Shown piece by piece: positions 5,157-12,540 of a DNA stretch of 15,808 nt; positions within the stretch are counted from its first letter, which is position 1; each line of letters opens with the position of its first letter. Origin of the DNA: an uncultured Oscillospiraceae bacterium. GTDB lineage: Bacteria; Bacillota; Clostridia; Oscillospirales; Oscillospiraceae. Under the pieces are notes generated by a model. The model was not told where the DNA came from, ran no database searches, and saw only the letters and a program-made list of their open reading frames with translations. The stretch covers positions 1-15,808 of the forward strand of contig CANQUO010000025.1 in assembly GCA_947627085.1 (NCBI GenBank), given 5' to 3'. A program made the position numbers and the translations under genes.

Positions 5157-6818
5157 ATGAAAAAAGTCGCTTTTTTGCCCGCGATGTGCGTGACCTTGCT
5201 CCTGCTCATCGCGGGTTGCGCGCGAAATGGGCCCGCGCCGCCGGACGGAGCGTCCGGCCCATCCGACGGGCCGACTGAAAGCGCCGGATTTTCCGCCCCC
5301 TCCGGCGTTGACGCAAATTCCGAGCCGGAGAGTACGGTCCCCGAGGAGACAGAGCCCGAGGGCACGGCGCCCGAAAGCCAGGCGCCCGGCACGGAGCAGG
5401 GGAGCACTGGAAATACGGCCCCCGAAGGCACGGACCCGTCGAGTACGGCCCCAGGCTCCGCCGCGCCGGACAGCTCCGCCCCGGCGGACATACCCCCGGC
5501 CGACCCCGGGGAGCGGACCGGCGCCGCCCGCCCCTCCAACGCCGGGGCCCTGAGAGTCTCGGGCACGGACCTTGTGGGCAGTGACGGCAAAAAGGTACAG
5601 CTTCGGGGGATAAGCACCCACGGTCTGGCCTGGTACCCGGATTATGTAAACTCCAGACTCTTTCACGAACTCTCGGAGGACTGGGGCGTCAACGCCGTGC
5701 GCCTTGCCATGTACACCGCCGAGTACGGCGGCTACTGCTCCGGCGGGGACAGGGAGGCGCTATATAAGCTGGTCACGGACGGGGCGCGCTGGGCCAAGGA
5801 CAGCGACATGTACGTCATAATCGACTGGCACATACTCTCCGACAGCGACCCCAACACCCACGCCGATGACGCCGCTGAGTTTTTCGGCCGCGTCAGCCGG
5901 GAGCTTGGAAAAATGGACAACGTCCTTTATGAAATTTGCAACGAGCCCAACGGCTCCACCGGTTGGGAGGACGTAAAGCGCTACGCCGAAAGGCTCATCC
6001 CCGTCATACGCCAAAACGACCCCGACGCCGTCATCCTGGTGGGCACGCCACAGTGGTGCCAGCGGGTGGACCTGGCCGCCCGGGACCCCATAACGGGGTA
6101 TGACAACATAATGTACACTCTGCATTTTTACGCCGCCACACATAAGGGTGAGCTCCGGGAGCGGATGGAGCGGGCCGCCGGCGACGGACTGCCCATCTTC
6201 GTCAGCGAGTTTGGCATCTGCGACGCCTCGGGCAACGGCGCTGTCGACACCGCCGAGGCCGATAAATGGGTAAAGGCCATGGACGAGCTCGGTGTCAGCT
6301 ACGTGATGTGGAGCCTCTCCAACAAGGCCGAGAGCGCCTCGGCCATCGCAAGCTCCTGTCAGAAAACCTCCGGCTTTTCCTCCTCAGACCTTACGGACAC
6401 GGGCAGATGGCTTTTAAAAATCCTATCCGGCACGCCGTCGGAGGCTCAAACCCCGGACAAGCCGGCGGTCGCTCCGACAGAGACGGCGCCGCCCGAGACC
6501 ACACCGCCCGAGACCGCGCCGGGCTCCCAAACCCCGCCCTCCGGTGATGAGGGCCGATTTGAGTGGACGTTGGAGATGGTCAATTCCTGGCAGGGGGGAG
6601 ACGGCGAATACCGCCAGTATTCCCTGACGGTGAAAAATACCGGCGGCGACGCCGAAAGCTGGAGCGTGGACATACCAGTGGAGGGCGAGATCGTCAACAG
6701 CTGGAACGGGAATTTTTCAAAAAGCGCCGGGGGCTATACCGTGACGGGCCTTGACTACAACAGCGCTCTGCCCTCCGGAGCCGCCGCCCGGGATATCGGA
6801 TTTATCGTGAGAAAGTGA
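5157..6818 (+). CDS. Lipoprotein GH5 endoglucanase with C-terminal CBM2-like module
   Basis: It cleaves beta-1,4-glucan (cellulose-type) chains outside the cell. The 553-residue protein has a signal peptide with lipobox LIAGC (Cys21), a long Pro/Ser/Thr/Glu/Gly linker (22 to about 125) that could span the wall, and a GH5 domain (about 130-415). Visible active-site residues are R182, H225 in DWH, N262-E263 in NEP (acid/base), H323 and Y325 in HFY, E351 in SEFG (nucleophile) and W385. The start LRVSGTDLVGSDGKKVQLRG is typical of GH5 subfamily 2. A second Pro/Thr linker (about 433-460) leads to a CBM2-like module (about 467-553) with VNSW, YSLTVKNTG and SWNG. It starts 3 bases after the previous stop with only a weak ribosome site, so translation may be coupled to the carrier-like gene. 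Confidence 0.93.
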   Translation: MKKVAFLPAMCVTLLLLIAGCARNGPAPPDGASGPSDGPTESAGFSAPSGVDANSEPESTVPEETEPEGTAPESQAPGTEQGSTGNTAPEGTDPSSTAPGSAAPDSSAPADIPPADPGERTGAARPSNAGALRVSGTDLVGSDGKKVQLRGISTHGLAWYPDYVNSRLFHELSEDWGVNAVRLAMYTAEYGGYCSGGDREALYKLVTDGARWAKDSDMYVIIDWHILSDSDPNTHADDAAEFFGRVSRELGKMDNVLYEICNEPNGSTGWEDVKRYAERLIPVIRQNDPDAVILVGTPQWCQRVDLAARDPITGYDNIMYTLHFYAATHKGELRERMERAAGDGLPIFVSEFGICDASGNGAVDTAEADKWVKAMDELGVSYVMWSLSNKAESASAIASSCQKTSGFSSSDLTDTGRWLLKILSGTPSEAQTPDKPAVAPTETAPPETTPPETAPGSQTPPSGDEGRFEWTLEMVNSWQGGDGEYRQYSLTVKNTGGDAESWSVDIPVEGEIVNSWNGNFSKSAGGYTVTGLDYNSALPSGAAARDIGFIVRK

Positions 6819-6848
6819 CCGGACCGTGCCGCTTAAATAAACAAATAT

Positions 6849-6887
6849 GGAAAATCCGGGGCCCGCGCCCCGGATTTTCCGTTTTTT
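6849..6887 (+). terminator. Rho-independent terminator after the cellulase
   Basis: A perfect 14-bp stem (6849-6862 with 6867-6880, loop CCGC) is followed by a run of six T (6882-6887). It ends the cellulase transcript. Confidence 0.93.
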
Positions 6888-6908
6888 GAGTGAAAAGTTG
6901 GGTTTTCC

Positions 6909-6942
6909 GAAAATAATCGCAAGAAACGCAATGATTATTTTC
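6909..6942. promoter_or_regulatory. Perfect inverted repeat upstream of the exporter promoter (candidate operator)
   Basis: GAAAATAATC (6909-6918) is repeated in reverse complement as GATTATTTTC (6933-6942), with 14 bases between. It lies just upstream of the exporter promoter and has no T-run of its own, so protein binding fits better than termination. No regulator gene is adjacent. Confidence 0.45.
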
Positions 6943-6951
6943 AAAATATAG

Positions 6952-6980
6952 TGGCAAAACGAAAAACGGTATGCTATAAT
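6952..6980 (+). promoter_or_regulatory. Extended -10 promoter of the ABC exporter pair
   Basis: TGC directly precedes a perfect TATAAT (6975-6980). The -35 at 17 bases (TGGCAA, 6952-6957) is poor, which an extended -10 can offset. The leader to the ATG at 7033 is about 46 bases. Confidence 0.6.
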
Positions 6981-7032
6981 GTGTGCTCGCGGGTCAAATC
7001 GGCTTTTTTCAACGGTGAAATAGGAGCGGAAC

Positions 7033-8814
7033 ATGATTTTCGGAAAATACATAAACAAATATTATTTAAAATACGGCCCGGTGCTTCTGCTGGGCCTTGT
7101 GGCCCTGGCGCTGGTGGACTATATGCAGTTAGTGGTGCCAAGGCTCTACCAGATGGTGGTCAACGGCATGAACGACGGCTTTGTCACGGTGGACAACGTA
7201 CAGATGAAATTCGACATGCCGTTTCTTTTAAACGAGATTTGCCTTCCAATGATCGTGGTGGTGATCTCCATGGTCTTTGGCCGGTTTTTGTGGCGCGTGT
7301 GCTTCTTCGGCTCGGCCATATGGGTGGAGACCGACATCCGCAACGCCATGTTTGACCACTGCAAGGATCTGAGCCAGCAGTTTTATCAGGTGAACAAGGT
7401 GGGCAACATGATGAGTCTCTTCACCAACGACCTGGACACGGTGCAGGACTGCTACGGCTCCGGCCTTCTCATGCTGGCCGACGCCTTGATGCTGGGCGTC
7501 ATGTCAATGGGCCGCATGTTCGGTATGGACTTAAAGCTCACGCTCCTGGCCCTTATCCCCATGGCGTTTCTCTTCGCCATAAGCATGACCGTGGGCCGCT
7601 ACATGGAGAAGAAGTGGGATATCCGTCAGGAGGCCTTTTCCAAGCTCTCCGACTTCTCTCAGGAGTCCTTCTCCGGCATCGCCGTCATAAAGGCCTTTGT
7701 CAAGGAGGCCAAGGAGCTCTGGGCCTTCAAAAAGCTCAATCTGGAAAACGAGAAGGCGAACGTGGACTTTACCAGGGCCTCGGTGCTTCTGCACATTTTA
7801 GTGACTCTCTTTGTGGAGTCGGTCATATGCGTGGTGCTGGGCTACGGCGGATATCTTGTCCACGAGGGCGTGTTCAACGCCGGACAGCTGGTCGAGTACA
7901 TCGGCTACTTCACCACCATCGTCTGGCCCATAATGGCGGTATCGGAGCTCATCGACATGACGAGCCGGGGCAAGGCGTCCTTAAAGCGCATAAGCGAGCT
8001 TCTGGACGCCAAGCAGGACGTGGTTGACAGGGAGGGCGTGGAGGAGCTTTCGGACGTCCGGGGGGATATAGAGTTTAAAAATCTCACCTTCCGCTACCCC
8101 GACGGGGAGTACGACGTGCTGAAGGACCTGTCCTTCAAAATAAACGCCGGTGAGAACATCGGCCTTGTGGGCCGCACGGGAGCGGGGAAAACCACCCTGG
8201 TGGACCTCATACTGCGCACCTACAACGTGCCTGACGGCACGGTGTTCATCGACGGCCACGACGTGAACGACGTGAGGATACACGACGTGCGGGCCGCCTG
8301 CGCCTACGTGCCACAGGATAACTTCCTCTTCTCCGACACCATCGCCCGGAACATCGCCTTCACCCCCGGCGCGCCCGATATGGCCAGGGTCAAGGCCGCG
8401 GCGGTGCTCTCCGACGTGGACGACAACATAATGGAGTTCTCCGATGGCTACGACACCGTCATGGGAGAGCGGGGCGTCACCGTCTCCGGCGGCCAGAAGC
8501 AGCGCATATCCATAGCCCGGGCCCTTATGAAGGACGCGCCAATACTCATACTTGACGACTCCGTATCCGCCGTGGACACGGGCACGGAGAAAACCATACT
8601 TGAAAACCTTGGAAAGACCAGGAAGGGCAGGACCACGATACTCATAGCCCACAGGATATCCACCATCGAGAGGATGGACAGGATAATATACCTTGAGGAC
8701 GGACGCCTTGTGGCCATGGGCCCCCACAGCGTGCTTTACGACACGTGCCCGGAGTATAAGCACATGGTGGACCTCCAGAAGCTGGAGGAGGAGGGAGGCG
8801 AGCGCAATGGGTGA
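7033..8814 (+). CDS. Heterodimeric ABC exporter, subunit with the degenerate Walker B (BmrC/LmrC-like)
   Basis: This is a full half-transporter of 593 residues: six membrane helices (about 14-320) followed by an ATPase domain (about 340-580). Motifs seen are Walker A GRTGAGKT (380-387), signature VSGGQ (484-488), Walker B ILILDD with D508 followed by D509 instead of the catalytic Glu, D-loop SAVD, and the switch His H540. In heterodimeric exporters such as BmrCD, TM287/288 and LmrCD the subunit with Asp here forms the non-hydrolysing ATP site. Substrates of this group are drugs, lipids or peptides; nothing in the sequence picks one. GGAG lies about 6 bases before the ATG. The partner gene overlaps its end by 8 bases, so the two should be made in equal amounts. 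Confidence 0.93.
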   Translation: MIFGKYINKYYLKYGPVLLLGLVALALVDYMQLVVPRLYQMVVNGMNDGFVTVDNVQMKFDMPFLLNEICLPMIVVVISMVFGRFLWRVCFFGSAIWVETDIRNAMFDHCKDLSQQFYQVNKVGNMMSLFTNDLDTVQDCYGSGLLMLADALMLGVMSMGRMFGMDLKLTLLALIPMAFLFAISMTVGRYMEKKWDIRQEAFSKLSDFSQESFSGIAVIKAFVKEAKELWAFKKLNLENEKANVDFTRASVLLHILVTLFVESVICVVLGYGGYLVHEGVFNAGQLVEYIGYFTTIVWPIMAVSELIDMTSRGKASLKRISELLDAKQDVVDREGVEELSDVRGDIEFKNLTFRYPDGEYDVLKDLSFKINAGENIGLVGRTGAGKTTLVDLILRTYNVPDGTVFIDGHDVNDVRIHDVRAACAYVPQDNFLFSDTIARNIAFTPGAPDMARVKAAAVLSDVDDNIMEFSDGYDTVMGERGVTVSGGQKQRISIARALMKDAPILILDDSVSAVDTGTEKTILENLGKTRKGRTTILIAHRISTIERMDRIIYLEDGRLVAMGPHSVLYDTCPEYKHMVDLQKLEEEGGERNG

Positions 8815-10711
8815 GTTTTCCCCGCTTATCATAGTCGGCGCCATCATCGGCGTATTTACCGTGATCTTCGTGGCCGCCTATATCGTACTTAAGAAAAAGA
8901 AGGCCGCCGTGACCTTCGACCGCAACATGCCCGACAGCGAGATAATGGCCCGTATGCTCCCGTATGCCAAGCCATACCTTGGGAGCTTCGCGGCGGTGCT
9001 GTTCATGATGCTCGTAGCCACCGCCTACGATATCCTCTCGCCGCTTTTGGTGGGCGACATCGAGCGGGTGATAAAGGACGACTTTGAGCTCCGGGACCTC
9101 TTTATCCGTGTGGCCGTCTACGCCTCGATACTCATAGTCTCCCTCATAAGCAACTACTTCCAGTCCATAGTCCTGCAAAAGACCGGGCAGAAGATACTCT
9201 CCGCCCTGCGCCAGGACCTCTTTACCCATATCGAGAGCCTGAGCCACAACCAGCTCAATCAGATTCCCGTGGGCAAGCTTGTGACCCGCGTCACCAACGA
9301 CACAAACGCCATATCCATGATGTTCACAAATATTCTTGTGAACATGCTCCGTAACGTATTCGTGATCGTTGGCGTATTGGGCGCGATGCTCCTTTTAAAC
9401 TATGAGCTCACGCTGATGATACTTTGCTTTATCCCCTTCCTGGTGCTCTTCACCGTCATATTCCGCACCTTTACCCGGCGTGTGTTCCGCACGGTGAAGG
9501 ACAGGACCACGGACATAAACACCTACCTGTCCGAAAACCTCTCGGGCATCAAGATAACCCAGATATTCAACCGGGAGCAGGTCAAGATGGAGGAGTTCCT
9601 TCAAAAGTCCGAGGGCCTTAAAAAGGCCAAGCGCCAGCAGATGTTCGTATTCGGCATCTTCCGGCCCATGGTCTATATGCTCTACATAAGCTCCGTGCTG
9701 TGCCTTCTATATCTCTGCGGACGGGGGTACATCAGGGAGACCAGCTTCATGGGTCAGACCATCGAGAGCGAGACGCTTGTCAGCTTTTACATGTTCATCT
9801 CAAAGTTCTTCAACCCCATCCAGACCCTTGCCGAGCAGTTTAACCAGCTCCAGTCCGCCTTCGCCTCCGCCGAGAAGATATTCTCCATCTTCGACATGGA
9901 GCCGGAGCTTGTGGACGAGCCCGATGCCATTGAGCTTGACCACATCGAGGGTGAGATCGAGTTTCGTGACGTGTGGTTTTCCTACATCCCCGGCGAGTGG
10001 GTGCTCAAGGGCGTGAGCTTCCACGTAAAGCCAAAGGAGACCGTGGCCTTCGTGGGCTCCACGGGCTCGGGCAAGACCACCATACTTTCGCTCATATGCC
10101 GAAATTACGACATTCAAAAGGGTCAGATACTCATTGACGGCATCGACATAAAGCACATCAAAATAGCCTCCCTTCGCCGCCACTTCGGACAGATGCTCCA
10201 GGACGTGTTCCTCTTCTCCGGCACGATCCGGTCGAATATAGTCCTGCGTGAGGAGTCCTTCACCGACGAGGAGATATGGCAGGCCTGCCGCTACGTCAAC
10301 GCCGACCGGTTCATAGATAAGCTGGACAGCGGTTTAGACGAGGTGGTCCGGGAGCGGGGCAATAACTTCTCCGCCGGCCAACGCCAGCTCCTGTCCTTCG
10401 CCCGCACCATCCTCCACCGGCCCGAGGTGATGATCCTGGACGAGGCCACGGCCAACATCGACACGGAGACCGAGATACTTATCCAGGACTCATTGGAGAA
10501 GATGAAGAACATCGGTACCATGCTCATAGTGGCCCACCGGCTGTCCACCATCCAGCACTCCGACAATATCATCCTTCTCAGCCACGGCGTCATAAAGGAG
10601 CAGGGCACTCACCAGGAGCTCCTCCACAAAAAGGGCCGCTACTACAAGCTCTACACCCTCCAGTTCAACGAACAACAGCGCGCCCTGGAGCGCAAAAACG
10701 CCACCGCATGA
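8807..10711 (+). CDS. Heterodimeric ABC exporter, catalytic subunit (BmrD/LmrD-like)
   Basis: The 634-residue partner has an extra N-terminal membrane helix (about 5-26) followed by a Lys-rich turn, then the six-helix exporter domain and an ATPase domain. Motifs are Walker A GSTGSGKT (417-424), a changed signature FSAGQ (521-525), Walker B VMILDE with the catalytic Glu E546, D-loop ANID and switch His H577. Its canonical Walker A/B pairs with the first subunit's intact VSGGQ to make the working ATP site, while its FSAGQ faces the first subunit's Asp site. This reciprocal pattern supports a heterodimer. The ATG at 8807 is preceded by GGAGGAGGGAGG inside the upstream gene. An earlier ATG in frame would only translate upstream coding sequence in the wrong frame. 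A terminator follows 4 bases after the stop codon. Confidence 0.93.
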   Translation: MGEFSPLIIVGAIIGVFTVIFVAAYIVLKKKKAAVTFDRNMPDSEIMARMLPYAKPYLGSFAAVLFMMLVATAYDILSPLLVGDIERVIKDDFELRDLFIRVAVYASILIVSLISNYFQSIVLQKTGQKILSALRQDLFTHIESLSHNQLNQIPVGKLVTRVTNDTNAISMMFTNILVNMLRNVFVIVGVLGAMLLLNYELTLMILCFIPFLVLFTVIFRTFTRRVFRTVKDRTTDINTYLSENLSGIKITQIFNREQVKMEEFLQKSEGLKKAKRQQMFVFGIFRPMVYMLYISSVLCLLYLCGRGYIRETSFMGQTIESETLVSFYMFISKFFNPIQTLAEQFNQLQSAFASAEKIFSIFDMEPELVDEPDAIELDHIEGEIEFRDVWFSYIPGEWVLKGVSFHVKPKETVAFVGSTGSGKTTILSLICRNYDIQKGQILIDGIDIKHIKIASLRRHFGQMLQDVFLFSGTIRSNIVLREESFTDEEIWQACRYVNADRFIDKLDSGLDEVVRERGNNFSAGQRQLLSFARTILHRPEVMILDEATANIDTETEILIQDSLEKMKNIGTMLIVAHRLSTIQHSDNIILLSHGVIKEQGTHQELLHKKGRYYKLYTLQFNEQQRALERKNATA

Positions 10712-10714
10712 TGT

Positions 10715-10749
10715 AAAGCAGGAAACCGCAAAACGGTTTCCTGCTTTTT
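10715..10749 (+). terminator. Rho-independent terminator after the ABC exporter
   Basis: A perfect 14-bp stem (10715-10728 with 10734-10747, loop CAAAA) runs into a T-tract (10745-10749). Confidence 0.9.
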
Positions 10750-10785
10750 ATGTATTCTGTGTAGATAAAGTTCATAATACGCGAC

Positions 10786-10814
10786 TTGTTTTCTTTGGGA
10801 TAACGAAATATAAT
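10786..10814 (+). promoter_or_regulatory. Sigma-A promoter of the response regulator gene
   Basis: TTGTTT (10786-10791) and a perfect TATAAT (10809-10814) are 17 bases apart. The leader of about 57 bases holds a small CCGC-GAA-GCGG hairpin. Confidence 0.75.
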
Positions 10815-10877
10815 ATTACTATATCCGCGAAGCGGCGATAAGTCCGTAAAGCGAATAAGACGCAAGAGGGTGCGCGT

Positions 10878-11534
10878 ATGAAGAAAATACTGATAATCGA
10901 CGACGATATACACATCGGGAACATGCTTGAGGAGGCGCTGAGGGGGGAGGGGTACGGCGTTTTTCACGCCTATTCCGGGACGGAGGCGCTTTTGGTGCTG
11001 TCAAAGACAAAGCCGGACCTTATTCTGCTCGATCTGATGCTCCCGGGCCTCTCCGGGGAGGAAATATTGCCGAGGATAAAGGAGATACCGGTGATAGTGG
11101 TGAGCGCGAAGGTGGATGTGGACGATAAGGTGCAAATGCTTTACGGCGGCGCGGTGGACTACATCACAAAGCCCTTTCAGATAAAGGAGCTTCTGGCGAG
11201 AATCGCGGTGCATTTAAGGGAAAAAACCGCCGCCGCGCCGGGCAAGATATGCTATGACGACCTTTTGCTTGACCCGGATACCCATCGGGCGACGGTAAAC
11301 GGCCGCGATGTGAAGCTTACGAGGACAGAATACGCCATTTTGAAGGTCCTCACGCAAAACCCCGCGCGCGTCATCTCAAAATCCCGGCTTCTTGACGAAA
11401 TAAGCGAGGACACGCCGGACTGTACGGAGAGCTCGTTAAAAATACACGTGAGCAATCTCAGGAAAAAACTGCGGGAGGTGAGCGACAAGGACTATATCGA
11501 GGCCGTCTGGGGCATCGGGTTCAAATTGGGCTGA
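10878..11534 (+). CDS. OmpR/PhoB-family response regulator
   Basis: The 218-residue protein has a receiver domain (1 to about 112) and a winged-helix DNA-binding domain (about 123-218). Receiver residues seen are the acidic DDD (8-10), phosphoacceptor D52 in LLDLMLPG, S76 in VVSAK and K98 in ITKPF. The C-terminal part carries LTRTEYAILKVL, the recognition-helix region ESSLKIHVSNLRKKL and the wing VWGIGFKL. AGAGGG lies about 7 bases before the ATG. The next genes are an ABC ATPase, a permease and a histidine kinase, the standard order of peptide-antibiotic sensing and resistance cassettes. It has its own promoter and probably activates the next one through the direct repeats just after its stop. 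ATA makes up 11 of its 20 Ile codons. Confidence 0.93.
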   Translation: MKKILIIDDDIHIGNMLEEALRGEGYGVFHAYSGTEALLVLSKTKPDLILLDLMLPGLSGEEILPRIKEIPVIVVSAKVDVDDKVQMLYGGAVDYITKPFQIKELLARIAVHLREKTAAAPGKICYDDLLLDPDTHRATVNGRDVKLTRTEYAILKVLTQNPARVISKSRLLDEISEDTPDCTESSLKIHVSNLRKKLREVSDKDYIEAVWGIGFKLG

Positions 11535-11538
11535 AAAT

Positions 11539-11581
11539 CTTTACTGTTTCTTTACCGAATCCTTTACCGCTTTCTTTACCG
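11539..11581 (+). promoter_or_regulatory. Four direct repeats, likely response-regulator binding site
   Basis: CTTTACTG (11539-11546), CTTTACCG (11550-11557), CTTTACCG (11562-11569) and CTTTACCG (11574-11581) start 11, 12 and 12 bases apart, about one helical turn. OmpR-type regulators bind tandem repeats with this spacing as side-by-side monomers. The array sits directly upstream of the transporter gene, right after the regulator's stop codon. Confidence 0.7.
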
Positions 11582-11586
11582 TTCCG

Positions 11587-11595
11587 TGATAAGAT
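11587..11595 (+). promoter_or_regulatory. Probable extended -10 of the transporter-kinase operon
   Basis: TG-A-TAAGAT lies 5 bases after the last direct repeat. No -35 stands at 17 bases, as expected for a promoter that needs the bound regulator. The leader to the ATG at 11626 would be about 25 bases. Confidence 0.4.
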
Positions 11596-11625
11596 GGCGT
11601 CATCAGATCAAGGAGGTAAGCCCTT

Positions 11626-12540
11626 ATGGACTATGTTCTCAGGACAAATGCTTTGACAAAGAGCTATAAAGGCGTCAGGGCATTGACAAATCTCACAATG
11701 AATGTCCCGAAAGGCGCGATCTACGGCTTTGTGGGGAAAAACGGCGCCGGAAAGACCACATTGATTCGTCTGATCTGTGGATTGCAGGAGCCGACTTCCG
11801 GCGATTTTACGCTGTACGGTATTCGTAACGACAGTAGGGATATTATCAAATCACGCCGCCGTATGGGCGCGGTGGTGGAAACAGCGGCTATCTACATGGA
11901 CATGACAGCGGAGGAAAATCTAAAGTATCAATATCTGCTCATGGGTATTCCTTCCTATAACGGTATTCCCGAACTGCTGAAGCTGGTGGGACTGGAAAAT
12001 ACGGGGAAGAAAAAAGCGGGTAACTTCTCCCTGGGTATGAAACAGCGGCTTGGTATCGCAATCGCTTTGGCCGGTGATCCCGATTTCCTCGTTCTTGACG
12101 AGCCTGTGAATGGGCTCGACCCGCAGGGTATCGTAGAAATACGGGAGTTGATTTTGAAGCTGAACCGGGAACAGCAAATCACCATTCTGATTTCCAGCCA
12201 TATTTTGGATGAGCTTTCCCGTCTTGCTACTCATTATGGCATCATTGACAGCGGTCGAATGGTAAAAGAACTTAGCGCCGAAGAACTGGATGCCGCCTGC
12301 CGCAAATGCACCCGTATGGAGGTGAGCAACACCGCTGTGCTTGCGCGTGCTCTGGATTCCATGAATGTAGAATATAAAATCATCTCCGCCACTACCGCAG
12401 ATGTATATGCAAAGGTCAATATTACTCAGTTGACTGTTGCTCTGGCAAAGGAAAACTGCGAGGTGTTGTCCATGCAGGAAAAGGACGAGAGCCTGGAGAG
12501 CTATTATATATCCTTAGTGGGAGGTGCTGACCATGCGTAA
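11626..12540 (+). CDS. ABC transporter ATPase of the lantibiotic-immunity/BcrA type
   Basis: The 304-residue cytoplasmic ATPase has Walker A GKNGAGKT (37-44), signature FSLGMKQ (134-140), Walker B FLVLDEP (154-160, E159 catalytic), D-loop GLD and switch His H192. Where most ABC ATPases have the Q-loop Gln, it has Glu: GAVVE (81-85). Such an E-loop is known for LanF proteins of LanFEG lantibiotic-immunity transporters and related BcrA-type pumps, which clear peptide antibiotics from the membrane. The C-terminal 80 residues are the extra domain common in this group. AAGGAGGT lies 8 bases before the ATG. The permease gene overlaps its end by 8 bases. Only 2 of its 24 Ile codons are ATA, unlike the regulator before it, which suggests a different origin. 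Confidence 0.93.
   Translation: MDYVLRTNALTKSYKGVRALTNLTMNVPKGAIYGFVGKNGAGKTTLIRLICGLQEPTSGDFTLYGIRNDSRDIIKSRRRMGAVVETAAIYMDMTAEENLKYQYLLMGIPSYNGIPELLKLVGLENTGKKKAGNFSLGMKQRLGIAIALAGDPDFLVLDEPVNGLDPQGIVEIRELILKLNREQQITILISSHILDELSRLATHYGIIDSGRMVKELSAEELDAACRKCTRMEVSNTAVLARALDSMNVEYKIISATTADVYAKVNITQLTVALAKENCEVLSMQEKDESLESYYISLVGGADHA

Noticed and set aside
4791..5666. 291-residue minus-strand frame over the cellulase linker
   Set aside because: It is rich in Gly/Arg because it mirrors the Pro/Ser/Glu linker codons; no ribosome site or motif.
8693..8806. 38-residue N-terminal extension of the second ABC subunit
   Set aside because: It lies out of frame inside the first subunit's conserved ATPase domain; the ATG at 8807 has a strong ribosome site and starts a membrane helix.
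10842..10849. Inverted half-site like the CTTTACCG operator upstream of the regulator gene
   Set aside because: A single imperfect copy with no partner at 11-12 bp; probably chance.
11539..11581. Short CRISPR-like array
   Set aside because: Units are only 8 bp with 3-4 bp gaps; spacing of one helical turn fits a regulator binding site.
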